A stretch of DNA of 64,000 nucleotides from the NCBI RefSeq assembly GCF_015709225.1, contig NZ_JADNRS010000037.1:23560-87559 (forward strand), read 5' to 3'. The position numbers and the translations under genes are program-made. The notes beneath the pieces are model-generated. The model was not told where the DNA came from. It ran no database searches and saw nothing but the letters and a program-made list of their open reading frames with translations. The first letter of the stretch is position 1. Every line of letters begins with the position of its first letter. Positions 27,220 through 36,381 of the stretch are shown here, one piece after another. Source of the DNA: Acholeplasma laidlawii. GTDB taxonomy: Bacteria; Bacillota_I; Bacilli_A; Acholeplasmatales; Acholeplasmataceae.

Positions 27220-28122
27220 ATGGAAAAAATATTAGAAGTCAATAATCTACACAAGAAATATGGTGACCTAACTGCCGTTAACAATATTTCTTTTTATGTA
27301 AGAAAAGGTGAATTGTATGCCTTTTTAGGTCAAAATGGTGCAGGAAAGTCTACAACTATTCGAATGATTATCACACTACTTGAAAAAGATGGAGGTGAAG
27401 TCCTTTTAAATGGTAAGAAGGATGAAAACTACATTAGAAATCATATCGGTGTCGTCTTTCAAGATAACGTATTAGACGGAACACTTACAGTTAAGGAAAA
27501 TTTACTTAATAGAGGCGCTTTATATTTAAGTTCAAAAAAAGAAGTTTTAGCTAGATATGAAATTTTAGCGGAAAAACTTAATTTAATTGAAATTGAAAAC
27601 CAAAGATTTAAAACCTTATCTGGTGGGCAAAAAAGAAGAGTAGAAATTGCCAGAGCATTATTTTCTAATCCGGAACTACTTATATTAGATGAACCAACAA
27701 CAGGGCTTGACCCTGAAACACGCCAAGTGATTTGGCGTGTAATTAATGATTTAAGAAAACATGATGGTATCACAGTATTTTTAACAACACACTACATGGA
27801 AGAAGCTGCCAATGCAGATCATATTGTCGTTATCCATAAGGGAAATATTGTTGTACATGGTTCACCATCGGAGTTAAAGGATAAGTATTCTAAGGACTAC
27901 TTTAGAGTTGTACCTAAAGATAAAGTGTTACTGATTAACTATTTAGATAAACAAAAAAGAGTATATGAACTCATTGCTGATCAATATTACATTGAGATTA
28001 AGGATACTCAAGATACACTGGACTTAATTACAGATATTAAAGAAAACATTAAAACATTTGAAGTTGTAAAGGGTACATTAGATGATGTGTTTGTCAATGT
28101 AGTAGGTGAACAAAATGTATAG
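27220..28122 (+). CDS. ABC transporter ATP-binding protein (ABC-2 exporter type)
   Basis: The 300 residues include Walker A GQNGAGKST, signature LSGGQKRRVEIARAL, Walker B LLILDEPTTGLD and H-loop TTHYMEEA, in the arrangement of DrrA/NodI-type exporter ATPases, with the usual extra C-terminal domain of about 80 residues. It overlaps the permease gene by 17 bp, so the two form one transporter. Substrate unknown: members export drugs, lipids or polysaccharides. Confidence 0.92.
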   Translation: MEKILEVNNLHKKYGDLTAVNNISFYVRKGELYAFLGQNGAGKSTTIRMIITLLEKDGGEVLLNGKKDENYIRNHIGVVFQDNVLDGTLTVKENLLNRGALYLSSKKEVLARYEILAEKLNLIEIENQRFKTLSGGQKRRVEIARALFSNPELLILDEPTTGLDPETRQVIWRVINDLRKHDGITVFLTTHYMEEAANADHIVVIHKGNIVVHGSPSELKDKYSKDYFRVVPKDKVLLINYLDKQKRVYELIADQYYIEIKDTQDTLDLITDIKENIKTFEVVKGTLDDVFVNVVGEQNV

Positions 28123-29014
28123 TACAATATCGTTAGTAAATCGTAACATCAAAGCCTATTTAAGAGATAAAACAGCAGTCTTTTTCTCATTCCTATCAGT
28201 TATTATCTTACTTGGATTATATATCCTATTTTTAGGTAATAACTTAAGACCGGATGGATTAGAAGGTATCTTAACAGATAACCAAATTACATTCTTAGTG
28301 TACTCACAATTAATCCCTGGATTAATTGTAATTAATAGCGTATCTATTCCATTAGGTAATTTGGGTAACATCATTAATGACTTTGAGTATCGTCAAATTG
28401 ATAGTTTTCTAGTCACACCAGTAAAACGTTATAAAGTCATACTAGCTTACTATCTATCTTCATTTGTTATTACAGTTATTATCTCAATACTACTAACAGT
28501 TGCTGCCTTTTTAATTATGGGTATTTCAACCGGTGAACATTTAGCATTCATGATTTATATTCAAAGTATCTTACTTGTTGTATTGTTTTCATTTATCTCT
28601 ACTGCAATCATGATATTTATTACATCATTAATAAAATCAGTGAATGCATTTGGCGCAGTATCTGGTGTGTTTGGTACATTAATCGGGTTTACATCAGGTA
28701 TTTATATGCCACTATTTGTGTTACCAGAGTTTATGACAAAGGTTGCTAGCCTTGTACCATTTACACATATGAATATTTTGTTAAAGCGTGTTGTGATGAC
28801 ACAAGCATTTGATTTGTTTGATCCAAACAAGTTTGAATCACTGGAACAATATAATGAAGTGATGATGGAACTTAAAAAAGTGTATGGGTTTAATGAGTTA
28901 GGTATACTAGGTATAGACGTACCAATGATTGCTATTATGATAGGATGCATTGTATTAGGTATAGGACTACTTGTACTATCTTCAACAATTATGAGTAAAC
29001 GTATTAAAAAATAA
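28106..29014 (+). CDS. ABC-2 type transporter permease
   Basis: The 302 residues contain six predicted TM segments: one near the N-terminus (FFSFLSVIILLGLYILFLGN), an outside loop, four in the middle and one at the C-terminus (MIAIMIGCIVLGIGLLVLSS). The central SGVFGTLIGFTSGIYMPLFV and LPEFMTKVASLVPFTHMNILL are typical of the ABC-2 family partner of NodI/DrrA-type ATPases. It works with the ATPase just upstream. No terminator is seen; the pst promoter region follows. Confidence 0.9.
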   Translation: MNKMYSTISLVNRNIKAYLRDKTAVFFSFLSVIILLGLYILFLGNNLRPDGLEGILTDNQITFLVYSQLIPGLIVINSVSIPLGNLGNIINDFEYRQIDSFLVTPVKRYKVILAYYLSSFVITVIISILLTVAAFLIMGISTGEHLAFMIYIQSILLVVLFSFISTAIMIFITSLIKSVNAFGAVSGVFGTLIGFTSGIYMPLFVLPEFMTKVASLVPFTHMNILLKRVVMTQAFDLFDPNKFESLEQYNEVMMELKKVYGFNELGILGIDVPMIAIMIGCIVLGIGLLVLSSTIMSKRIKK

Positions 29015-29015
29015 C

Positions 29016-29043
29016 TTTACAAAATCTTTACAATCTCCTTACA
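29016..29043 (+). promoter_or_regulatory. Three phased PhoP-box-like repeats upstream of pstS
   Basis: TTTACA at 29016, TTTACA at 29027 and CTTACA at 29038 are spaced exactly 11 bp apart (one helical turn), as in Bacillus PhoP boxes (TT-x-ACA, 5-bp spacers). A TATAAT -10 sits at 29075-29080, so the boxes lie just upstream of or over the -35 region of the pst promoter. Confidence 0.75.
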
Positions 29044-29112
29044 TCATTTGGTTTTTCTATCCATTTTAAAAGTCTATAATTAGGGTAGAAAATTTAAATC
29101 TAAGGAGATAAC

Positions 29113-30057
29113 ATGAAAAAAACTTTTTCAATCTTATCAGTTATAGTTTTATCAGTATTACTTGTAGCATGTGGACCATCAAATGATGGGTTTAAAGAAG
29201 ATGCTAATATCGTAGTTTATACAAGAGATACAACTTCTGGAACGCGTGCTGGATTTATGGAAGGTATTGGGTTTAAAGAAGCATCTGCAAACGACTCATT
29301 ATTAGTGCAAGGGTTTGTTACACAAGATAACACTCAAATATTTACATCCATGCAAACAGATGAATATGGTATTGGTTATATTTCATTATCTACACTAAAT
29401 AACCAAATTAAAGGCTTAAATTTCGAAGGTGTAAAACCAACGGTTCCAAATGTATTAAATGATACTTATGGATTAAAAAGACCATTTATGTATATGACAA
29501 GAGCAAGCGGTGATTATGCATCAGAAACTGTTGAACAGTTAGTAGAAGCTTTTGTTGCATTCTTAGGTACAACGGATGCAGCAGATATTATTAATAACAG
29601 TGGTGCCATTGCACTACCTGCAACACAAACATGGGATGACATTAAAGCAAATCATCCAATTACAAATCAAGATAACTCAGGCGTTACTGTAAGATTTGGT
29701 GGATCTGACTCTATCCAAAAAGTAGCAGAAGCACTTACAAACGCATTTAAACCTAAAGCTGGTAACTTTATTGCTGAACATGATCACACAGGTTCTGGTG
29801 ATGCATTCAAAAGAACTTGGGATCCAGCAGTAAAAGATACATCAGTAGGTAAAGATGTTGGATTCTCATCAAGACCGTTTACAGCAAGTGAAATTGCAGG
29901 TTCAGATGTCGAACATACGGGACAATTAGCGTGGGACGCAATTGTTGCGATTGTACATAAAAACAATCCAGTGTCTAACATTACTGCTGAACAACTAAAA
30001 GGTATTTACAATGGCACTTATAAAACTTGGGGTGCAATCTTAGAAGCCCAAGCATAG
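29113..30057 (+). CDS. pstS: Phosphate-binding lipoprotein, domain-permuted
   Basis: The 314 residues begin with a lipoprotein signal peptide and lipobox (LLVACG). The two phosphate-binding lobes occur in permuted order compared with E. coli PstS: the segment usually at the C-terminus (VVYTRDTTSGTRAGFMEG, then EYGIGYISLSTL) comes first, and the usual N-terminal segment (RFGGSDSIQKVAEAL, DHTGSGDAF, VGFSSRPFTASE, WDAIVAIVHKNNPVSNITAE) comes last. I recall the same order in streptococcal PstS, so it should be functional. It captures phosphate outside the membrane for PstCAB. AAGGAG precedes ATG 29113. Confidence 0.9.
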   Translation: MKKTFSILSVIVLSVLLVACGPSNDGFKEDANIVVYTRDTTSGTRAGFMEGIGFKEASANDSLLVQGFVTQDNTQIFTSMQTDEYGIGYISLSTLNNQIKGLNFEGVKPTVPNVLNDTYGLKRPFMYMTRASGDYASETVEQLVEAFVAFLGTTDAADIINNSGAIALPATQTWDDIKANHPITNQDNSGVTVRFGGSDSIQKVAEALTNAFKPKAGNFIAEHDHTGSGDAFKRTWDPAVKDTSVGKDVGFSSRPFTASEIAGSDVEHTGQLAWDAIVAIVHKNNPVSNITAEQLKGIYNGTYKTWGAILEAQA

Positions 30058-30085
30058 GTTATGTGTTCAAGTAAGGATGGGTTAT

Positions 30086-31033
30086 ATGACGGATATATCA
30101 AATAATATAAAACACCATAATAAATTAATAGATAAAATGGTTAGAGGCGTATTGTATGCATTTACAATCGCCTCAGCCTCATTTATTTTTATCATCGTAG
30201 GGGTCATTATCGTTAAGGGGATAACCCCTTTTGTCACGTATAATCAAGGCTTAGGGCGTGTAGATTTCTTCAGATTTATTACCGGTGATACATGGCTTAC
30301 AGGTACTGCTTTCCAGTCCAACTTGTATAGTATCGGATTTATTATTGTGTCAACAATTTTTATTGCATTACTTTCTTTATTAATATCTTTACCAATTGGT
30401 GTAATGACTGCCCTTTTTATTGCGAGAGTCGCACCAAAAAAACTATCAGAAACATTTAGAACAATCATTGAAATTTTAGCATCGATACCATCGATCATTT
30501 TTGGTTTATTTGGTGCTACAATCATTAAACCTTTTGTATATAATTTATCGGCAGCTTTTGGTTACCAATCTAAAGGTGGTAACTCCATGCTAGCTACTAT
30601 TTTAGTTTTAGCAATTATGACAATACCGACAATTGCTTCTATTTCTGAGGTGGCAATTCGTAGTGTGAATCAAAAGATTGTTAATGCATCCCTTGCACTT
30701 GGTGCAACCAAATCTCAAACCAATTTTAAAGTGGTTTTAACTGCAGCAAAATCCGGTATATTTGCATCAGCAATTTTAGGTATTGGTCGAGCACTAGGTG
30801 AGGCGACTGCAGTATCTTTAGTTGCTGGTGGTAGAAAAAGTGGTTTTTCATTTGATATTTTAGATACAACTTCTACATTAACTTCTATCATGTTAGAAGG
30901 TATGAAGGAAACAACCGGTATTGATTATGATATTCGTTTTTCCGTGGGTATTATTTTAATGGTTATTATTCTATTAACGAATGCCATCCTAAACTTTATA
31001 AAGAAAAAGGTGGGTAACATCGATGTTAAATAA
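30086..31033 (+). CDS. pstC: Phosphate ABC transporter permease PstC
   Basis: ATG 30086 is chosen because AAGGA fits its spacing; an in-frame ATG at 30077 overlaps that site. The product has 315 residues and six TM segments. The permease core includes LPIGVMTALFIARVAPKKL and EILASIPSIIFGLFGA, plus the EAA-like loop ALGATKSQTNFKVVLTAAKS-type sequence with GIGRALGEATAVSLVAGG. It forms the channel with PstA. pstA overlaps its end by 11 bp. Confidence 0.93.
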   Translation: MTDISNNIKHHNKLIDKMVRGVLYAFTIASASFIFIIVGVIIVKGITPFVTYNQGLGRVDFFRFITGDTWLTGTAFQSNLYSIGFIIVSTIFIALLSLLISLPIGVMTALFIARVAPKKLSETFRTIIEILASIPSIIFGLFGATIIKPFVYNLSAAFGYQSKGGNSMLATILVLAIMTIPTIASISEVAIRSVNQKIVNASLALGATKSQTNFKVVLTAAKSGIFASAILGIGRALGEATAVSLVAGGRKSGFSFDILDTTSTLTSIMLEGMKETTGIDYDIRFSVGIILMVIILLTNAILNFIKKKVGNIDVK

Positions 31034-32237
31034 ACCTAAATTTCGATATAAAGATGTCATTAGAAATATATTAACTTATGGCGGAGCATTGTTAAGTTTT
31101 GCTGTATTGATGTTAATAGTGGTTAATGTATTTATCCAAGGTATTCCACTACTTAATATGGACTTAATCTTAAATAACTATGAATCTGTAACTTATGTTA
31201 CGGAATTAAAAGAAGATTACAGTGTGGGTAACTACACCATTGATTTTGAGTTAGAAGAGGATGTGTATTATTCTACAAAATGGGGTATTGCACTAAGAGA
31301 TGATATAGACCTATTAGGTAAAAATGTAATCTTTATTGATTATGTACACAAAGATTCACCATTACTTCATATGGTGAATAAAGGTGTTGGTCAAGGTGAA
31401 CTCGAACTTAAAGATAAATATGCTGTTGTAAGAATTGCATTTACGAATCAACCTTCTGCACTCTCTATTCAAGGTGCAGAAAATATGATAAGTATATTGG
31501 ATATGGTGGATAGTATTAGAGAGTTTGAATTTCAAACTCCAGGTGGTGGTATTCGAGGATCTATTATTACAACTTTAGTACTTATCGGATTAACCTTAGT
31601 ATTTGCACTACCTATTGGTATAGGTGCATCTATATACTTAAATGAGTATGCGAGTGATAATTGGTTTAATAAGAGACTTAGAACATTTATTGAAACACTT
31701 ACTGGTGTACCATCTATTATTTATGGTCTTATGGGGTTGGCACTCTTTGTACCAATTACGATTTCACTTACAAGTGCAACCGGTGGTAACCTAATATCTG
31801 GTGCGTTAACTCTAGCGGTTATTGTCTTACCAGTAATTATTAGAACCACAGAAGAATCACTTAAAGTGGTACCTATGGATTATAGATTTGCTTCCCTTGC
31901 ACTTGGTGCAAATGAAACACAAACAACTTTCAAGGTTGTCCTACCAAGCGCATTTTCAGGTATATTAACAGCAACACTACTTGCAATTGGTAGAATCATT
32001 GGTGAATCGGCAGCACTTGTCTTTGCAATTGGTGCAACCATTAAAGATGATGTATCACTTACAAGTAGTTCAACATCACTTGCAGTACATATCTTAACGA
32101 TGATGTCAGATGAACCTGCAAACGTTGCACTATCTAATACGGTTGCCCTCATTATATTAATGATGGTACTTATGTTAAATCTACTAGTGAAGTTTTTATC
32201 TAAACGATTTATGAGAAGAAATGGAAGGACAGTTTGA
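31023..32237 (+). CDS. pstA: Phosphate ABC transporter permease PstA with an extra outside domain
   Basis: The 404 residues are about 110-120 longer than the usual PstA. After TM1 (about 17-38) there is a polar stretch of about 140 residues ([20 protein letters not shown] to [12 protein letters not shown]) expected to lie outside the membrane. The remaining permease core is normal: [53 protein letters not shown] and [16 protein letters not shown]. The added domain may contact PstS. It starts inside pstC and its TGA overlaps the pstB ATG. Confidence 0.92.
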   Translation: MLNKPKFRYKDVIRNILTYGGALLSFAVLMLIVVNVFIQGIPLLNMDLILNNYESVTYVTELKEDYSVGNYTIDFELEEDVYYSTKWGIALRDDIDLLGKNVIFIDYVHKDSPLLHMVNKGVGQGELELKDKYAVVRIAFTNQPSALSIQGAENMISILDMVDSIREFEFQTPGGGIRGSIITTLVLIGLTLVFALPIGIGASIYLNEYASDNWFNKRLRTFIETLTGVPSIIYGLMGLALFVPITISLTSATGGNLISGALTLAVIVLPVIIRTTEESLKVVPMDYRFASLALGANETQTTFKVVLPSAFSGILTATLLAIGRIIGESAALVFAIGATIKDDVSLTSSSTSLAVHILTMMSDEPANVALSNTVALIILMMVLMLNLLVKFLSKRFMRRNGRTV

Positions 32238-33001
32238 TGAAAAACGAAATTAAAACATTTGAAGTTCAAAACCTAAATTTGTCATATGGTGAAAAACAAG
32301 CTTTAAAAAATATTAATATAGAAATTGGTTCTAAAGAAATAGTTGCTTTAATTGGTCCATCTGGTTGTGGTAAATCAACCTTCTTAAGAACATTAAATCG
32401 TATGAACGATTTAATTGAAAATGTAAAAATTGAAGGTGAAGTTCGTTATCATAACCAAAATATCTATGATAAACATATAGATATTTATGGATTAAGAAAG
32501 AATGTAGGTATGGTCTTCCAATCACCTAATCCGTTTCCTATGAGTATTTATGATAACATTGCATATGGCCCTAGATGTCAAGGTGTTAAAAAACGTGACA
32601 TATTAGATAAGATAGTTGAAAACTCTCTTAAAGAAGCTGCGTTATACGATGAAGTTTCTGACCGTCTTCATGATTCGGCACTTGCCTTATCTGGTGGACA
32701 ACAACAAAGACTATGTATAGCTAGAGCATTAGCAATGAAACCTGAAGTTATTTTGATGGATGAACCAACATCGGCACTTGATCCTATAGCTACTGTTAAA
32801 ATAGAAGAATTGATTTTAGAACTCAAAAAAGAGTATACTATAGTTATAGTTACGCATAATATGCAACAAGCAGCCAGAATATCTGATAAAACTGCATTCT
32901 TTTATATGGGTGAACTTATTGAGTTTGATGAAACAAACAAAATATTTACTAATCCAAAACACTCACAAACAGAAGATTATATTACCGGTAAATTCGGTTA
33001 A
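32237..33001 (+). CDS. pstB: Phosphate ABC transporter ATP-binding protein PstB
   Basis: ATG 32237 is used (TGATG overlap with pstA, GGAAGGA site upstream). The 254 residues have the full PstB pattern: Walker [10 protein letters not shown] followed by [12 protein letters not shown]-loop [20 protein letters not shown], signature [17 protein letters not shown], Walker [14 protein letters not shown], and [19 protein letters not shown]. It powers phosphate import through PstCA. Confidence 0.95.
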   Translation: MKNEIKTFEVQNLNLSYGEKQALKNINIEIGSKEIVALIGPSGCGKSTFLRTLNRMNDLIENVKIEGEVRYHNQNIYDKHIDIYGLRKNVGMVFQSPNPFPMSIYDNIAYGPRCQGVKKRDILDKIVENSLKEAALYDEVSDRLHDSALALSGGQQQRLCIARALAMKPEVILMDEPTSALDPIATVKIEELILELKKEYTIVIVTHNMQQAARISDKTAFFYMGELIEFDETNKIFTNPKHSQTEDYITGKFG

Positions 33002-33019
33002 TCTAAGAAAGGAATATCT

Positions 33020-33685
33020 ATGTCAGCATTAAGAGCATCTTTATTAAAAGCAATCGAAGAATTAAAAGGTGAAGTCGTAACGATGGCGGACCTTGTATTA
33101 AATAATATTAATGAGTCTTTTTTAGCCTTTAAAACTAATAATTTAAAAAAAGCTGAAAGTTTAATGAAAGCTGATGATCAAGTTGATCAGCTTGAAGAAG
33201 ATATTTCAAAGGCTGCTTTAAGAGTCATTTGGAAAGAACAACCTTACGCTCAAGACCTAAGAGTTGTTACTGGTATCTTAAAGTTAGTTACAGACCTTGA
33301 GCGTATTGGGGATCATGCAACCGATATTGCAGAACAAACTATACATATTGGGGACTTAAAAAACCAAAGACTTTTACCAAAAACAACGATTATGAGTGAA
33401 GCAGCCTACCAAATGGTATTAAATGCAATTAATGCCTTTGTTAAACAAGACGTTAAGTTAGCAAGACAAGTCATTGAAGATGATGATATTGTAGATGCTC
33501 AGTTTAACGATGTTATGGCATCTGTAACAGAACAAATTAAAAATGACTCCATTGATTCACAATATGCAGTATCTGTGATTATGGTTGCTAAATACATGGA
33601 ACGTGTAGCGGATCACGCAGTGAACTTAGCAGAGTGGACCATATTTATGATTACAGGTGAACACAAGAAAACGCCATTGTTTTAA
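33020..33685 (+). CDS. phoU: Phosphate signalling protein PhoU
   Basis: The 221 residues, all helical, consist of two PhoU repeats with the metal-binding signatures DLERIGDHATDIAEQ (about residue 95) and YMERVADHAVNLAEWTIF (about 195). PhoU links the activity state of Pst to the PhoR kinase and restrains phosphate uptake. AAAGGA precedes ATG 33020. Its position between pstB and the two-component genes fits this role. Confidence 0.93.
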   Translation: MSALRASLLKAIEELKGEVVTMADLVLNNINESFLAFKTNNLKKAESLMKADDQVDQLEEDISKAALRVIWKEQPYAQDLRVVTGILKLVTDLERIGDHATDIAEQTIHIGDLKNQRLLPKTTIMSEAAYQMVLNAINAFVKQDVKLARQVIEDDDIVDAQFNDVMASVTEQIKNDSIDSQYAVSVIMVAKYMERVADHAVNLAEWTIFMITGEHKKTPLF

Positions 33686-33703
33686 GAAAGGGCTTATAAA
33701 CTT

Positions 33704-34354
33704 ATGTTAATATATTTTTTAGAAGATGATATGCAAATATCATATATCATCCAAAAGACAATTATAAATGCCGGGTATGAACAACAAGGCTTTATGAAAG
33801 GTAATGACTTTTTAGAAGCTGTTAGAAAAAAAGCACCAGACTTAGTACTCTTAGATGTACTTCTACCAGATATGTCTGGTCTAGAAGTACTCGCTAAATT
33901 AAGAGAGTTTTACAAAGAACTACCTGTGATTATGCTATCTGCACTTGATACCGAAATGGATAAAGTAAAAGCCCTTGATTTGGGAGCTGATGACTATATG
34001 TCTAAACCATTTGGTATTTTAGAGTTAACCGCTAGAATGAATGCCCACTTAAGAAAATCAGGTGCGCGTAGCATTATTACTAAAGGTAATGTCACCATTG
34101 ATAAAGAAAAATATAAATGTTTTGTAGGTAATGATGAAGTTGCCCTTACGACTAAAGAGTTTGATATACTTTATCTTATCATGAAAAATGACGGTAAAGT
34201 CGTAACCAAAGAAACACTCTTTAATGAAATATGGCAAATGGATGTCTCAATTGAGACGAGAACCTTAGACATGCATATTAAATCATTAAGAGATAAATTA
34301 AAAGGTGCAAATATAGAAATTAAAACGATACGTGGTATCGGTTATAGTCTATAA
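33704..34354 (+). CDS. phoP: Two-component response regulator, PhoP/OmpR family
   Basis: The 216 residues comprise a receiver domain (1-115) with the acidic pocket EDD, the phosphoacceptor Asp in LVLLDVLLPDMSG, a Ser switch residue in MLSALD and Lys in SKPFG, then a winged-helix domain (125-216) with LTTKEFDILYLIMKNDGKVVT and the recognition helix in RTLDMHIKSLRDKL. The PhoP-box-like repeats before pstS are the obvious target. It is followed after 14 bp by the kinase gene. Confidence 0.92.
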   Translation: MLIYFLEDDMQISYIIQKTIINAGYEQQGFMKGNDFLEAVRKKAPDLVLLDVLLPDMSGLEVLAKLREFYKELPVIMLSALDTEMDKVKALDLGADDYMSKPFGILELTARMNAHLRKSGARSIITKGNVTIDKEKYKCFVGNDEVALTTKEFDILYLIMKNDGKVVTKETLFNEIWQMDVSIETRTLDMHIKSLRDKLKGANIEIKTIRGIGYSL

Positions 34355-34368
34355 AAAGGAAAAGTACT

Positions 34369-35616
34369 ATGGATTTAAATAAAAAAATATTTATACGTTT
34401 AGGTATATATGTAGGTATTTTATTAACCTTGTTTTTTATTGTAAACCAGATACTTCATCCAGAAATGTCTAATATATTTGTATATCTAATATTTCTAGCA
34501 ACCGGAGAAATATTAGTTATTGCCTTATATTTTGAATATAAAGCATATTTTGCAAGATATGATATTAATAAACAAGCAGTCGACAGAGACTTTTTAGTCA
34601 AAGAACTTGATAGACTAAACCATGAATTAAAAGCAAAAGAAGATCAAATGCTATTTATGTCTAGTTTTGCTGGTCAAGGAATTATTTTAATTAACCACTT
34701 AAAAGAAATCATCTATGCCAATGACACTGCAGTAAACCTTCTGCATATAGTGGATACTAAAGATAGATTATTTATGAACCGTATTAGACATACCGTCATC
34801 AAAGAACAAATCCTAAAAACATTTGAATCCAAATCACATGAGAAACAAAACTATAAAATAGGACACAAGAACTTAAATGTTAACACCATTTCAACCGAAC
34901 AAAGTAAAGAAAACTTTGTTTTAGTCATTATTGAAGACTTAACCGATCAAGTTCAACTTCAAAACGTTAAAAAAGATTTCTTTAGTTATGCAGGGCACGA
35001 ACTTAAAACACCGATTACGGTGTTACGTGGTTATGCTGAATTAATTCAGCATGAAATCATTACAGGTAGTGAAGCTAAGGAAGTATCTACTAAGATGGTG
35101 GAGCTAGCAGACTACATGAAAGGCTTTGTTGATGATATGCTTATGCTAAGCCGTTTAGAAACGTTTGTTGATGGACCAATTGAAACCATTGATTTAAAGA
35201 AAATGTTATTAGATACACTAGATTATTACCATAAATCAATTCAAGAAAAATCGATTAAAGTAGAACTTAATATCGATGACATCTCATTTGAAGGCGATAA
35301 AATAGATATAACAAAACTATTTAAAAACATGATAGAAAACGCCATTAAATATAACAAAGAACACGGTACGATTAAAATCGACTTAAAAAGAAATCTAAAC
35401 CAGATAGTCTTCATTATTGAAGACACTGGATTAGGAATTCCATTTAAAGATCAAGACAGAGTATTTGAAAGGTTTTACCGTGTGAATGAAGCAAGAAAAG
35501 AACCGGGTACTGGACTAGGACTTGCAATAGTAAAACACATTGTTAATAAATACCATGGACACATTAGTGTTGAGTCAGTTGAAAATGAATATACAAAATT
35601 TACAATTGTAATATAA
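34369..35616 (+). CDS. phoR: Sensor histidine kinase, PhoR type, without outside sensor domain
   Basis: The 415 residues start with two close TM segments (about 9-27 and 33-55) joined by a very short loop, so there is almost no extracytoplasmic sensor. A coiled-coil linker and PAS-like domain (about 85-190) follow, then HisKA with the phospho-His in AGHELKTPITVLRGYAE (about 208) and HATPase_c with N box MIENAIKYNKEHG, G1 EDTGLGIPF, F box VFERFYRV and G2 GTGLGLAIVKHI. Phosphate sensing probably passes through PstSCAB and PhoU rather than through ligand binding outside. Last gene of the pst-pho operon. Confidence 0.9.
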   Translation: MDLNKKIFIRLGIYVGILLTLFFIVNQILHPEMSNIFVYLIFLATGEILVIALYFEYKAYFARYDINKQAVDRDFLVKELDRLNHELKAKEDQMLFMSSFAGQGIILINHLKEIIYANDTAVNLLHIVDTKDRLFMNRIRHTVIKEQILKTFESKSHEKQNYKIGHKNLNVNTISTEQSKENFVLVIIEDLTDQVQLQNVKKDFFSYAGHELKTPITVLRGYAELIQHEIITGSEAKEVSTKMVELADYMKGFVDDMLMLSRLETFVDGPIETIDLKKMLLDTLDYYHKSIQEKSIKVELNIDDISFEGDKIDITKLFKNMIENAIKYNKEHGTIKIDLKRNLNQIVFIIEDTGLGIPFKDQDRVFERFYRVNEARKEPGTGLGLAIVKHIVNKYHGHISVESVENEYTKFTIVI

Positions 35617-35652
35617 TATAGGTGGATTCATTTATACAAGGGGGTATAAAAA

Positions 35653-36240
35653 ATGAATAGAAGTGCAATTAAAATGGAGGCTAAAGAAGCATTAGTTGGT
35701 AAAAGATTGATGTTTTTAGTAGCCATTATTGTAGTAGGTGTATTAAGCGGGATACCAGTTGTTGGGTTCATTGTAGGACCTATCTTAACTGCTGGATTAT
35801 TTGTTATTGGTAAAGATGTACTGAATAAAGAAGATGTACAACTTGAACCACTCTTTAATTATTTTAAGGACATTGAACATGGACTTAAAATATTTGTTGT
35901 TGGATTAATTGTAAGTATTGCAGTCATGGTGGGCATGTTCTTACTTATTATTCCAGGTATTTATGTAGCACTTAAATATGGTCAAGCTATCTTTATTATG
36001 AGTGAAAACAAAGATATGGATATATTTGATGCAATTAAAGAAAGTGGGAAACTAACAGAAGGTTATAAGATGGATTTATTCATTTTTGGACTTTCATTTA
36101 TCGGTCACATCCTATTAGGGATGATTACATTTGGTATTTACTTACTTTATGCAATGCCTTATATCATGTTATCTATGCATAACTACTATGTACACCTAAA
36201 AGCATTAAAAGCGGATAGTACAACCATCATAGATGTTTAA
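35653..36240 (+). CDS. Integral membrane protein, DUF975-like
   Basis: The 195 residues form four to five TM segments with a cytoplasmic N-terminus beginning MNRSAIKMEAKEAL, a start common in DUF975 membrane proteins. Features include GIPVVGFIVGPILTAGLFVI, FLLIIPGIYVALKYGQAIFI and an amphipathic SENKDMDIFDAIKESGKLTEG loop that recurs in this group. Function unknown. GGGGGTATAAAAA precedes ATG 35653. It lies 36 bp after phoR but could have its own promoter. A terminator follows. Confidence 0.7.
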   Translation: MNRSAIKMEAKEALVGKRLMFLVAIIVVGVLSGIPVVGFIVGPILTAGLFVIGKDVLNKEDVQLEPLFNYFKDIEHGLKIFVVGLIVSIAVMVGMFLLIIPGIYVALKYGQAIFIMSENKDMDIFDAIKESGKLTEGYKMDLFIFGLSFIGHILLGMITFGIYLLYAMPYIMLSMHNYYVHLKALKADSTTIIDV

Positions 36241-36261
36241 TTAATAATATAGAATCAACTT

Positions 36262-36290
36262 AAAACCTTCATAAAATGAAGGTTTTTTTA
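36262..36290 (+). terminator. Terminator
   Basis: AAAACCTTCAT (36262-36272) pairs perfectly with ATGAAGGTTTT (36276-36286), followed by TTTA. Confidence 0.9.
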
Positions 36291-36381
36291 ATGGTTTAAT
36301 GTTATAATAATAAAACTACGAGTAAATTAAAAGATTTAGAAGATAATCTATAAATAATTAATTACATGAGGTGATGTCAGG

